Positions 22,274-32,599 of a stretch of 64,000 nucleotides of DNA are shown in pieces. The notes beneath the pieces were generated by a model, which was given only the letters and a program-made list of their open reading frames with translations, had not been told where the DNA came from and searched no databases. Both the position numbers and the translations under genes were made by a program. Origin of the DNA: Silene latifolia (lineage: Eukaryota; Streptophyta; Magnoliopsida; Caryophyllales; Caryophyllaceae); contig NC_133526.1 of NCBI RefSeq assembly GCF_048544455.1, forward strand, positions 10,804,001-10,868,000. The letters run 5' to 3'. Numbering within the stretch: position 1 is the stretch's first letter; every line of letters starts with the position of its first letter.

Positions 22274-23112
22274 TTAGTATATGCCTTAGGTATCAGTATG
22301 TTTTATAAAACTTTTTTTTTTTTTTTCTCCTTTAGTTTTTCCTTTTTAAAGCCAGAAAGAGTCGTTTTAAAACCAAGTAGTACAGGCTGTGGCTTCCTGG
22401 ATCCAGGTGTTGCCCTGGAACACCATGAGACAGCACCAGGTAATTTGCACTACTTTGGACTTTATAATGCTTCTACGAAGGAGGGCTTTGGTACTAATGT
22501 TGGTTACTTGTCAGATGAGGCACACTTAGAGGGTCCAGCCCCTGCCATGTGAGGCTACGAAGACGCTTATCTTAAGTCAAGCCACATGGAGAGCATACGC
22601 CGAGGTAGCGCGCAGGGTTCGGCATACTAAGACCACCCATACCTTAACGTTAACTCGGTAATTCCTTAGCTAGCTATGTCGTAGATCAATGGGTGCACGC
22701 ACGGATTTCAAACGTCGGAACCACAAGGAGCGCAACACTCCTTGTTAGTCGAAATATTCAATGAAGGTAAGCTCTAAGTCGAACCCTAGTGATAAGGTAT
22801 TTCACGTCATGGGTGAAATACGTTATCAACAATCTGTCACCGAAAAGCAGGTGCACACCGGAGCCGTCGACTTCCGGTATATCTATGTGGAATCAAAAAC
22901 TCTCCAAATTGGTGGCAAAAACGCAAGTATAACAAAGTAGGGCCTGGATTCACGGGCCCAAGGCTACTTTAAAATAGGGCACTGCTACCTTTAGCGCGGC
23001 GCCATCAAGTTCAACGCCCGCACACCGGGCACAAAACGACCAAAAAAGAAAATAGTTTTTTACAAAACTTGCGCCACACAGGGCCAAGTCCCCAGATAAT
23101 TTGAAATAAAAC
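22187..23112 (+). other. E2 spacer with poly(A) and poly(T) tracts
   Basis: Contains A30 (22237-22266) followed by G7, and T15 (22312-22326) 45 bases later, able to pair as a hairpin. No convincing gene in the rest. It separates pol from the convergent antisense gene. Confidence 0.55.
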
Positions 23113-24955
23113 TTAAGAGAGGTCAATCCTCTCAACAGCTGCTTCCTGACTGTTGCTCTGCTCCCCATGCTCTATTTGCTTCTCCGTTGCGGTGTACAGG
23201 ACACCTCGGGAGTTGCGGTAGCACCATTTCCAGCCTCCACGGCCCGGATCTCCTCTACGATCCGGAGATGGCTCCGAAATATCCATGGCTGAATACTCGG
23301 AGCTCCGGGTTAGCAACTTGACCTCAGGAGGGAACAGGGCACTCAGGTCCATGCCATTGGGAAATGCACGAGCAAACTCAGCCAGCTCCTCTTCCAGGTT
23401 CCAGGATGTGTGCCTCCCCTCAGTATAAGCACGGATGCAGTCAATCCGCCCCTCAAAAGCAGTGTAGGCTCCCACATTCTTGGCCAGTTCAGCCATCTCT
23501 TCGGCACGGGCCTCTGCCTTTGTCAACCCAGAAGTCAGGACGCAGTTGGCCTCCTGGGTCCTCGCCAGCTGATCTTTGGCTGCCTCCTTCTCCTGGAAAG
23601 CCGTGTGGAGCTGCTCCCTCAACTTGGCGCAGGTGGCTGTGAGCTCCTTGTTCTTCCCCACAGAAGCCAGACATTCAACCTTAGCCCTCTGCAGCATCTT
23701 GCGAAGGTAGAGAGAAGATTGGAGTGCCTGAAATAGAAGAAAAGAACATGTCACCGAGAAGCAGTGCTCTGCAGCCAGGTCGGTCATCTCCTGGGGAGCG
23801 ATTGAGTCAAACGCCTTTGAGCAAGTGGGTCGAAGCCTTTCTAGTGCGGGCCGATGGTTGGCTCGGTCGGTGTCCCCAAACTCGGCGGGGAGGCGTAGAA
23901 GCGATTCATCGAAATGAGTGGGGACCCAGTGCGCGCGATATTGGGGTAGCTTCAATGGGCTCTGAGCGAGCCTAGAAGAGGATCTTCTTCTTGAGGAGGC
24001 GGAGAGTGAGAGGAGTCGGCCAGTCCTCTTCTGGGCATGGCGCATCAAGATCTCGGAGGCGGATGGCTTGGCACTTCCTACGAGGGGCACACGGGGACGC
24101 AGAGGATCGAGTAAAGAATCAAAGGAGACAGGAAGTCCAAAGGATTGAGGGGTATTTACCGAGAAGACATGGTTTCCTCGGTAGCGAGAATCGTCTAGAC
24201 CAGCAAGCGGAGAGGGAATGATCTACGATCTTCGAGGGATGGAAAAGAGCTTGGCAACGAAGTATCCTCGTCCCCGGATTTCTCGGGGTTCTTGAGTTCT
24301 CACAAATCAAAGAGTAAGAATAGTAAGCGGCGGGGCAATTATGAATGAACATGCAAATGCACTTACTCTTGGCAAAACCCGATGCTCAAACAGGTAGTCG
24401 GCACGAATGGGAAGAGACTCAAGCTTGATGTAGAAGAAATCCTCATACCACCCATCATCTTTCCCTTTTGCCGCCGAGAGGAGGAAGTTCTCGATCCTCT
24501 CCACAGACACTGAAAGTATATTGGCCGTGCCCCGGTGATCGGCACTCGAACCTATGGGCCGATCGATAAACCAATCTCGGCGCCCATGCTATTGTTCAGA
24601 GCAACGGTGGACAGGAGGATCCTCCACGCATAAGGAGCAATTTGGGCCATAGGGAGAGAGTTCAGGCGGATGAACTCTTGGATCATCGGGGGGAAGGGAA
24701 ATTTGAGACCAAGGACAAAGGGGTAGGTGTACAAGCGGATCCACCCCGAACGAAAAGCGTCGCTTTCGACCGAGGTTTGGGGATGTGAATCACCACATCG
24801 TCACCCACCCAGTGAGCTTTGATTACCGGGTATATCCTCCTGGGTAAGGTGGGAGTCACCGGAATGTGGTCGTTTGAGGACTCCCTGTGTGGGGAAGTCG
24901 TCGTTTTCAAGGTCGATGGTGGTGGAGGAAGATGAAGTTAAGCGAGTCTTAGCCA
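23113..24955 (-). pseudogene. E2 antisense accessory gene (gypsy-type 'Transposase_28'-like)
   Basis: ATG at about 24955 (MAKTRL, then a Ser-rich acidic N-terminus). Then 'YTYPFVLGLKFPFPPMIQEF' and 'QIAPYAWRILLSTVALN' (24552-24734), the pattern of the PF04195 'putative gypsy-type transposon' family. Intron remnants follow. A 325-residue C-terminal frame (24090-23113) contains a long coiled coil (EKEAAKDQLARTQEAN...LTKAEARAEEMAELAK) and an acidic tail. Exons are in different frames and not all splice sites are clear. The function of this family is unknown; it is related in position and type to the antisense genes of E3 and E4. Confidence 0.6.
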
Positions 24956-25235
24956 TAATAAACGAGGAAGGAGAAATAGAAGTACCTGAGAGGACGGGTG
25001 AAGGCGGCGCTGGCAGTGAACGGGTGTTGACAGAGAAGGAATTTGGGGAGACGGAAGTTTGAGAGGTTTGAGGAGATGAAATGATGATGAAAGAGAAAAT
25101 GGTGGGCGGATGAGATTAAATAGGAAAGGGTAGTTGGGGTTTTTAAAATGTGAAATGAAATGGAGTATGCCAGAAGTCACTCAACGATACACTGCAATTT
25201 CCCGCTCAAATAATCAGGGTTGCACTTTTCGCAGA

Positions 25236-25250
25236 AAATTGGGGGCAAAC
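25236..25250 (+). other. Polypurine tract of E2
   Basis: GAAAATTGGGGGCAAAC abuts the LTR start TGTTAGGCCC. Similar ...GGGGGCAAA tracts precede the 3' LTRs of E3 and E4. Confidence 0.65.
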
Positions 25251-25796
25251 TGTTAGGCCCAAAATATGGATATGGGCTGACTTGGGGCAGCAGGCCTGGG
25301 AGCGCCGCAGATGCAGGATATCAGGGAGCCAGGGTGCCAGCATCAGCAAGCAGCGCAGGAAGTGGGCTTTTATCCACACGGACGAAGCTTGTGAGAGTCC
25401 AAGTAATTTGCGAGATCCGAAGAAGGAAGAGACCTACCCGTTGCTAAATTAGGAATAACTTGGAGGAGAAGTAAGAAACCCTAGCTCCGCAACCTCCCCT
25501 ATATAAGGAGCCTCAATGCAAGGAAGAACGATCATCGAACAACGCAAAAATCACACTTTAGCATCCATAGTTAGCATAAGAACTGTATTTCCTCTCGAAT
25601 TATAGTGAAAATATTGGTGGGATTCCGTCTCCCCCCGCGGTTGTTTCCCACATCGGGTTTTCCGCGTCACCAAAATTGCTTGTGTTCATCGCATTCATCA
25701 TTCAAACAGAATAACACACAACATACAATCAATTCGCAATATAGACCTAACGCTAAGACCGCTTTGACCCTTAATTGGTAGAAATTTACCAAAACA
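25251..25796 (+). repeat. 3' LTR of E2
   Basis: Runs from TGTTAGGCCC to ACCAAAACA, 546 bp. It contains TATATAA (25500-25506) and a conserved block (ccgcggttgtttcccacatc ... ccgcgtcaccaaaa) that also occurs, inverted, in the solo LTR at 39426-40546. The 5' LTR is outside the window. Confidence 0.75.
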
Positions 25797-27197
25797 GTCT
25801 TCTGAAAATTAATCAATTTTTCCTGCGGAAATTTTAGCGCCATTACCGAGTTTTTTACCTTTTTTTCTGGTGGTGATTTTTACTTTCTTACTGTAAGAGA
25901 GATTTCACCAAAGTAAAGTAAGTGTGCTGGCCGTTGGGTAAGCTTGGGATTTTGCCCTTTGGGCTAAACTTTTTTTTTTGAGGAACCTTTGGGCTAAACT
26001 TGATGGCAAATTATATCCTACTCCCAGGAGTAGGGAGCAGGATACTCTCATGGTAGTTATTGAGGAAAAAAATTAAAAAAAAAAATTACTAACTACCCAC
26101 TACATCTTCATACACTACGTTACTACATTTGTTCTTCTTTTTCAAATTACTCAATTAAATATAAATAGTGAATTTTCCTCAATAACTGGATCAGTTAGAA
26201 AGATATAAGAGATGTTCGATATTTAATTTAAAATTAAAGTTATTAATGAAACTATGGTGATATTAATGAAATTAAAGTTATTAATGCGCGCATTTCTCAT
26301 TCACACATTGACTCCTATGAAACTAGGAAACTTGTATTTCTCATTCACAAATCCATCTTTGTTTATGCTGCTAACTCTCAGTACATCTTCATACACTACG
26401 TTACTACATTTGTTCTTCTTTTTCAAATTACTCAATTTACAAGTTTATTAAAATCTTACAAATTCATAAAATTCATAATTTTAATCTATTTGTACACAAA
26501 TTTATCAAGTTTATGAATCATAATCATCAAAATAAATCATCATATTCATTTAAGTTAAAGTGAATATAATTGTATCGTAGAATGAATATCACACTAAGTT
26601 ACATATATTCATCAAATTATCCTATCATATTGACTAAACTCAAAATGAATGTAATAGTGTTATATGATGAATATCATAGTACCTAATACATATTCATTAT
26701 GTTACACTATCATATTTACTAAACTGAAAGTGAATATAATAGTTACATATGATGAATATCACACTAGATAACATATATTCATCAAACTAAATTATCATAT
26801 TCACTAAATTGAAAGTGAATATGACAGTATCATATGATAAATATCACGCCCGAAATCACAAATTTAACCATGAATAATGAAAGAGAAAACGGAAAAATTC
26901 AATTCAATTAATAGTATATGTGATCTTTAGGGTTTTAACGTAATTTCAACACTTACCTGATAAAATAATCGATCAAAACAGAAAACGAGATTACAAAACG
27001 ACTAATAGGATGGATGAAAAATTAAATTTGTGCATAATTTATTTGGTGAATATAGAAGCTGTAGATTTGAAATAGGAAAAATAATGATTATTTATTGTAG
27101 ATGGTAACTGCTTAATAATGGGGGGATGTTGGGGGTTTTTATTTTTTTATTTTTTTTAATAGGGGGAGTATGAAATCCTACGCCTGAGTGTATGGTA
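25797..27197. other. AT-rich spacer with degenerate repeats
   Basis: No gene seen. It holds a direct repeat of about 55 bases (26102-26156 and 26383-26437, 'catcttcatacactacgtta...'). Four ~80-93-bp degenerate tandem units lie at about 26537-26850 ('atcatattcactaaac...gtgaatat'). A G/C-containing motif near 26020-26045 (ctcccaggagtaggg) resembles, inverted, sequence near 27165-27195, so the whole block could be an old TIR element. Confidence 0.5.
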
Positions 27198-27200
27198 TAA

Positions 27201-27515
27201 GAGCATCTCCAATGGTTACTTAAAAGGACTTGCTTACAAATAAAAAAGATTTCAAGCTACTTGCTTAACCATTGGAGCACTCTACATAAACTAGCTTAAA
27301 TTGAGCTAGTAGCTCCATGGAGCTAGTAGCTCAAATGGTCCTACAAGAAGAATGTAGCCAATAGGAAAATAGAGGGTGTGTTAAGTGGGTTCAATTAAGC
27401 TACTAGTAAATTAGCTTAACCATTGGAGCAAATTGTAGCTTGAAATTGTTGTGGCTTAAAAAGTTGATGTGGCAAAGGTAAGCTAGTAACAACTAGCTTA
27501 CCATTGTGGATGCTC
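27201..27515. mobile_element. Tourist-like MITE (PIF/Harbinger type)
   Basis: Inverted termini GAGCATCTCCAATGGT and ACCATTGTGGATGCTC (two mismatches when folded), flanked by TAA at 27198-27200 and 27516-27518, the 3-bp target site of PIF/Harbinger elements. 315 bp, non-coding. Confidence 0.8.
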
Positions 27516-27564
27516 TAAGAATTGAAACTTGATGATGCATTAGGATATCGTAATTGGACTCTAC

Positions 27565-27646
27565 TCACAAATTTATTGTAAGAGTCGCTTTACTAGAATT
27601 GACAATCACAAATTTATTGTAAGAGTCGCTTTACTAGAATTGACAA
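27565..27646. repeat. Perfect tandem duplication, 2 x 41 bp
   Basis: Two adjacent identical copies of a 41-base unit beginning tcacaaatttattgtaagag. No known function. Confidence 0.9.
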
Positions 27647-27802
27647 TCATGGACACGATTTAAAATACAACACGAATCCAGCATGAATTTAGTGGATTAG
27701 GGTTAAAATGGATACAAGTCATACAATACGAAACTTAAGTGGGTCGGGTTAGGTTGAGCTCTTTCGACATAAATAACCTATTTATTTTGACAACAACTCT
27801 CC

Positions 27803-27819
27803 TATAAGACCGTCTTATA
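27803..27819. repeat. Palindrome TATAAGACCGTCTTATA
   Basis: Eight-base arms around one base. Similar 'TAAGAC(C)GTCTTA' cores occur at 61348 and 63632 and are common in Caryophyllales repeats; probably part of a MITE terminus. Confidence 0.5.
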
Positions 27820-28279
27820 CCATAAGACTGACCCAATAGAAGAATAGCCCACATTCAATATGTAATTTTGTTTACCTTTTAACATTATTTTGATAACCCG
27901 ACATTTTAAGATGAATACGGACATGTTAAAATGTGTAAGTTATCAAGTTACAATATCCTACTTATTAAAGGAACAACCACAGAGCCTACGTGTCGCTATG
28001 TGGTTGAAAGTCAACAAGTCAAAGCTAACATTTTCTTTCCTCAAATTTAGGCACACGTTCTATATGAAGAATTAATTGCACATTTACACAGCATTGTTCA
28101 TTATACACTATCCACTTCAACAATTCCAAAATACATCAGCATTAATAATGCCACCCTTAATAATGACTTATCCATATGACTTATATTAAATATACAAATT
28201 CAAATAATTATAAATATATAAATCTCAAATAATTATATTTTGTTACTACTATGTATTAGATATAATCTTATAATAAATC

Positions 28280-28863
28280 TGATGGGGCATATTCTGCACC
28301 GCTGACCAAGTCAACATATTGAGCAAGGTCAAGGATATCCACAGCAAGTCAACGACTTAGACAGCTTAGCCGATGCAGCCCATCGGCTGTCACACTGGTC
28401 TCGGCCAGTACACTGATCGGTACCGGACACATATCCGCGTACTCATATCCAAGACCCTCGGCCGGCCTGCCATGGGTCCAGCGGCCGAGGGTAGAACGGT
28501 CTTTCCACCTGCTAGCCACTTGGCCACTTGGCCACTACGTGACAAAAGGTGAAAGTCAATAAATACTCCTCAACCCTCATTGAGGAAAGGATCCATAAAT
28601 TAACCTAAGAATCACTATTCATCTGGTAATATCTTCCTTATCTCTCTACAATACATCCTTAGCCGAGTAATAACAACTTATCCCACTAAGTTCACTGACT
28701 TGAGCGTCGGAGTGAGTACGCTTGGCACAAAGCCAAGCCCTCGCCGTTCATTGTTGCAGGTGAGGCCGAGAGGAACGATAGAGACGTGAGGAATCCAACT
28801 CGAGACATCATTCTACAAGCCACGGGTGGTAACAATACTTGCTCTGGAATTACACCCGGAACA
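28280..28863 (+). repeat. 5' LTR of E3
   Basis: 584 bp, TG...CA. The TATA-box position (28558-28565) reads AATAAATA, whereas the 3' LTR and both E4 LTRs have TATAAATA. Confidence 0.9.
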
Positions 28864-28864
28864 A

Positions 28865-28882
28865 TTGGCGCCGTCTGTGGGA
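28865..28882 (+). other. Primer binding site of E3
   Basis: TTGGCGCCGTCTGTGGGA lies one base after the LTR terminus. TGGCGCCG-type sites are common in plant Tat/Athila elements. The tRNA is not assigned. Confidence 0.6.
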
Positions 28883-28955
28883 ATAGACACTAGAAGCTAG
28901 TCACATTCATTCCCAAACAAAATACACACAAAAACCCACCCCGAAAGCCAAGAAA

Positions 28956-30500
28956 ATGTCGAAAGAACAAGAGGCATTCGTGACCGACGAAACCGAATTC
29001 TACCAAGATGATGCCGTCCACAAATCTGGAGTTGTGCAACCCTCCGCCGGTCAAGTGATTCAACCGGAGTACGGGATGCCAATAATACCGGACACTCACG
29101 CCGCTGCCGACCAGGTCACCATCATGGGACATGTGGTTGACGTGGCAAAATCAAGATGCTCCGGACCTAATTGGGAGTACGCTCACACATCACGCCGACA
29201 AGAGCGGCGGAAACCGTCCAAGAGACCAGGGCCCAAAATGTGACCCCAAGAAACTTGAACGGAGCATTGGGAGAAGCTGACCCTGTCAAAACACCGGGGG
29301 AGCCCAAAGTGGTCGTGGTGAACCTAAGTCCTTCTCACACTCGTGAGAAGACTGCGTCGCCGCGGCACGAACGAGGCACACCCCGGAGGAGCGAGAGAAG
29401 CCCAACTCGTCAGAGCTGGAGAAGAAGCCCGACTCGCCAGAGTCGGAGGAGAAGTCCTTCTCGCTACGAGGAGAGAAGCCGGACTAGGAATGCGAGGAGC
29501 CGATCGCCGCGTGTCGTCCGACATGTGGTCAGGCAACCCCTCAGCGCCTACGTCCTTGATACTCCGGTGCCGACTAAGCTGAAGCTACCACCTATAGCAT
29601 ACAAAGGGGAAGGTGACCCGACTGACCACGTCGAGGCTTACGAGTCTCACATGTCAGTATGGGAGCAACCTGATGAGGTTTGGTGCCGAATCTTCCCAAC
29701 GACGCTGCATGGGATGGCACAGAGTTGGTACAAAGGGCTGCCCCGACGGTCGGTATCTTTACGCCGACCTAAAGGACGCATTCCTAGCCCAAGTATTCCC
29801 GAACAAGAGGAGGGTTGTGGAGACATCGGACCTCCCGACTATCGAGACAGAGGGAGGCGAGTCTCTCCCGGAGTTATGTGAAGAGGTTCGACGCCAAGGT
29901 TCAAGAAATTCGTGAGCTGAGCAATGAACCGAATGCGCCTTCGCATCGATGAAAGGCCTCCCAAGGGGGACCTAAAAACGAGCTCATCAAATGTGGCGGC
30001 CTGACCTTTGACGCCGCCAGACAATTGGCTGATCAAGCCATTAAAGTGGAAGACTACCACAAAACCTGGGTAGGCCCTAGCGAGCCCAAGCCCTCAGAAA
30101 AGAAGAGCCGCCGGGAGGACAACCCGGACGAAGGACGCCGCGACAATGATCGGTCACGATCTGGTGAAGGACGCCGTGACAATAACAGGTCACGGTCTGA
30201 TAAGTCTGCCAGGAAACAGGACTCGACGGGCGCCGGGTGGAGTTCGGGATCGTACCGCCAGAGGCGGTATAATGATAAAACCCCCCTCGTCGTATCGGCC
30301 GCCGAGGTCTTCGCCCTGAGCAAGAACGAGGGCCAGAAGTGGGAAAGGCTCCCCAAGCCAAAGGGAGACGGTGACACGAGCCAATACTGCGAGTACCACG
30401 GCCACACCGGTCACCTTACCGATAACTGCCGGCATCTGAAGAACGCCATTGAAGAACTGATCCGGAAGGGGAGCCTCGACAAGTACGTTGCCAAAGGCCA
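28956..30500 (+). pseudogene. gag: E3 gag, frameshifted, RS-rich
   Basis: ATG 28956 (MSKEQEAFVTDETEFYQDD) matches the start of the intact E4 gag. The frame shifts near 29150; 29171-29881 then carries the Arg/Ser-rich segment (SPTRQSWRRSPTRQSRRRSP) and the capsid part (PTDHVEAYESHMSVWEQPDEVW). It shifts again near 29740 and 29890-30020. From 30025 the frame 30025-30861 carries a second Arg/Asp/Ser-rich stretch (RRDNDRSRSGEGRRDNNRSR) and the zinc knuckle CEYHGHTGHLTDNC (about 30388-30430). So gag is complete in content but broken by about four indels. Confidence 0.8.
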
Positions 30501-31070
30501 TAAGACCGACGCCAGCAGTTCAGAAAAGAAATCCGTCTTCGAACGGATAGGAGTGATCCATGTTGTCATCGGGGGCAACGAGAACGGAGGGTCCGCTCAT
30601 GGGCACAAACGGCACCTGAACGAGCTATATCAGGCCATCAATTTTGTGCCCAACACAGCGATCCCCGCTTCCAACATCCCCGATATGACTATTGGAAGGA
30701 AGGACTACAAAGGAGTCATCGCTCCTCACAGCGACCCGCTTGTAGTCAATTTGGACATATCCAACCACCTGGTCAAGAGGTGCCTGATTGACACAGGCGC
30801 CTACACGAACATCATGTTCAGGGAGTGCTTCCTCGGCCTCGATCGAAAGTCAAGGACCTAAGTCCTGCACCAATCCACTTTGTACGCTTCTCTGGGGCCG
30901 CTACTGGTACCACCGGGTCAATCGACCGCCTATGATGATCGGCGAAGGGAATGCGGCTAAGAATGTCCTAGCCGAGTTCGTGGTCATTGACGGCTCGTCC
31001 GCCTACAACGTTCTCATAAGCCGAGTCACTCGACGAGGCCGACGCATGATGTCCATCCGGGCCCTAACAC
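30500..31070 (+). pseudogene. E3 aspartic protease
   Basis: Continues from gag in the frame ending at 30861: NIPDMTIGRKDYKGVIAPHSD, then KRCLIDTGAYTNIMF with the D-T-G active site. It shifts near 30840-30870. The C-terminal retropepsin part (AKNVLAEFVVIDGSSAYNVL) is in another frame (30788-31291). Beyond about 31290 no RT follows. Confidence 0.75.
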
Positions 31071-31434
31071 GATGTACGTCTCGGACCGGGGAAGCGCATA
31101 AGCTCGTCTCCGAGAGACGAAAAGGACGAGGTGGTCAACGTCCGGATAGCTGCCGCGAGGATGCAACATGCGGTCCCTTAAAGTGGCAAGCGATCGAGAG
31201 AAAGGAAAAAGTCCATCCTTGCAACACGAGGGCGACCTCATGGATGCAACTAGCGGTGGCCGGGGAAGGTGTGCCTTTGATGAGCCATTAGGACGTTGGT
31301 AATCTCGGAAAAACTTTGTATAGCGGCGGAGGTGTCCAAAATAGCTGTGGGCACCCCACCGCATGTTTACACCTAATGAGAAATCGTCCCAAGTCTTCCA
31401 TCTAAGTGTCCATTTTTTCCCATCAGCCATTATC

Positions 31435-32150
31435 AAGAAACATAGCGCCGTCGCAGTCACCCCAAGTAGTAGACGTTTCGGCAGTCACTCCAAGTGGTAG
31501 ACGCCACGTAACACGTTATCAAGAAATGACGCCACTCATATCACACACCGACAAGAGCGGCGGTCTCCATCAAGAAATATAGCGCCGTCGCAGTCACCCC
31601 AAGTAGTAGACGCTTGGCGATCACTCCAAGTGGTAGACGCCACGTAACACGTTATCAAGAAAAAGACGCCACTCATATCTCACACACCGACAAGAGCGGC
31701 GGTCTCCATCAAGAAACATAGCGCCGTCGCATCACCCCAAGTAGTAGACGCTTGGCAGATCCTCCAAGTGGTAGACGCCACGTAACACGTTATCAAGAAA
31801 TGGACTCGCTACCATATCACACACGACAAGAGCGGCGGTCTCCATCAAGAAATATAGCGCCGTCGCAGTCACCCCAAGTAGTAGACGCTTCGGCAGTCAC
31901 TCCAAGTGGTAGACGCCACGTAACACGTTATCAAGAAACAGACGCCAGCTCATACTGTCACACCGACAAGAGCGGCGGTCTTCATCAAGAAATATAGCGC
32001 CGTCGCAGTCACCCCAAGTAGTAGATGCTTCGGCAGTCACTCCAAGTGGTAGACGCCACGTAACACGTTATCAAGAAATGAGACGCCACTCACCTTCACA
32101 TAACCGACAAGAGCGGCAATCACCCTCAGGAAGCAGACGCCGCGGCAGTT
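31435..32150 (+). repeat. Retand-like tandem array in E3, ~137-bp units
   Basis: Five units with starts of 'agtcaccccaagtagtagacg' spaced 137, 138, 137 and 140 bases. Each unit is itself about five ~28-base submonomers sharing a '(t/c)caag..(g/a)tagacgcc' theme. It lies between protease and the antisense gene, the place where Retand elements carry amplified repeats. Confidence 0.85.
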
Positions 32151-32599
32151 ACGGCAAGCACAGTCGATACTCGCAGAAACGGTCAAAACGCCTTAAAAGC
32201 GTTTAAACACAGGTGGGATGCGCACTCTAGAATGCCTCGGCCAGACCGAGGCGAAAACAAAAAGGAAACTCAGACAAAGACACTAAGTACAGTTGACATG
32301 CTCAACTATTAGTGCAAGGAAACTCAAAGAGAGGTAAAGACCTCGGCCAAGCCAAAGGCCGATAAAACGAACTTTATTGAAAACAATTACAGAGGAAGTA
32401 CAGACGACGGCCGTCCCCATAGGGATGAGCCAAAACACAACCTACCAAAGTTGTACAAAATACAAGGAAAAGAAAAACTAAAGATTACAGGTATCATATG
32501 AAGCACCAAAAGTGGCAGGGAGGGAAGGCTTAATAATTGGCTCCCGAGCAGTGAAGTCCGTCCGAGACGCCGGGTGAGCACAGTGACGACCGCCCGTCT

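Larger units (their letters stand above)
18007..25796 (+). mobile_element. Decayed Tat-type retrotransposon E2, 3' part, interrupted by E1
   Basis: Begins abruptly within gag at the E1 3' LTR end and runs through protease, RT, RNase H, integrase, an antisense accessory gene, a PPT and a 546-bp LTR. Its 5' LTR and the front of gag are absent, as expected if E1 inserted into E2 and the rest lies left of the window. Many frameshifts make all its genes pseudogenes. The archaeal-type RNase H, gag knuckle and protease motifs place it in the Tat clade, distinct from E1. Confidence 0.8.

Noticed and set aside
31435..32150. CRISPR-like array
   Set aside because: Units are contiguous tandem repeats without unique spacers, inside an LTR element of a eukaryote.
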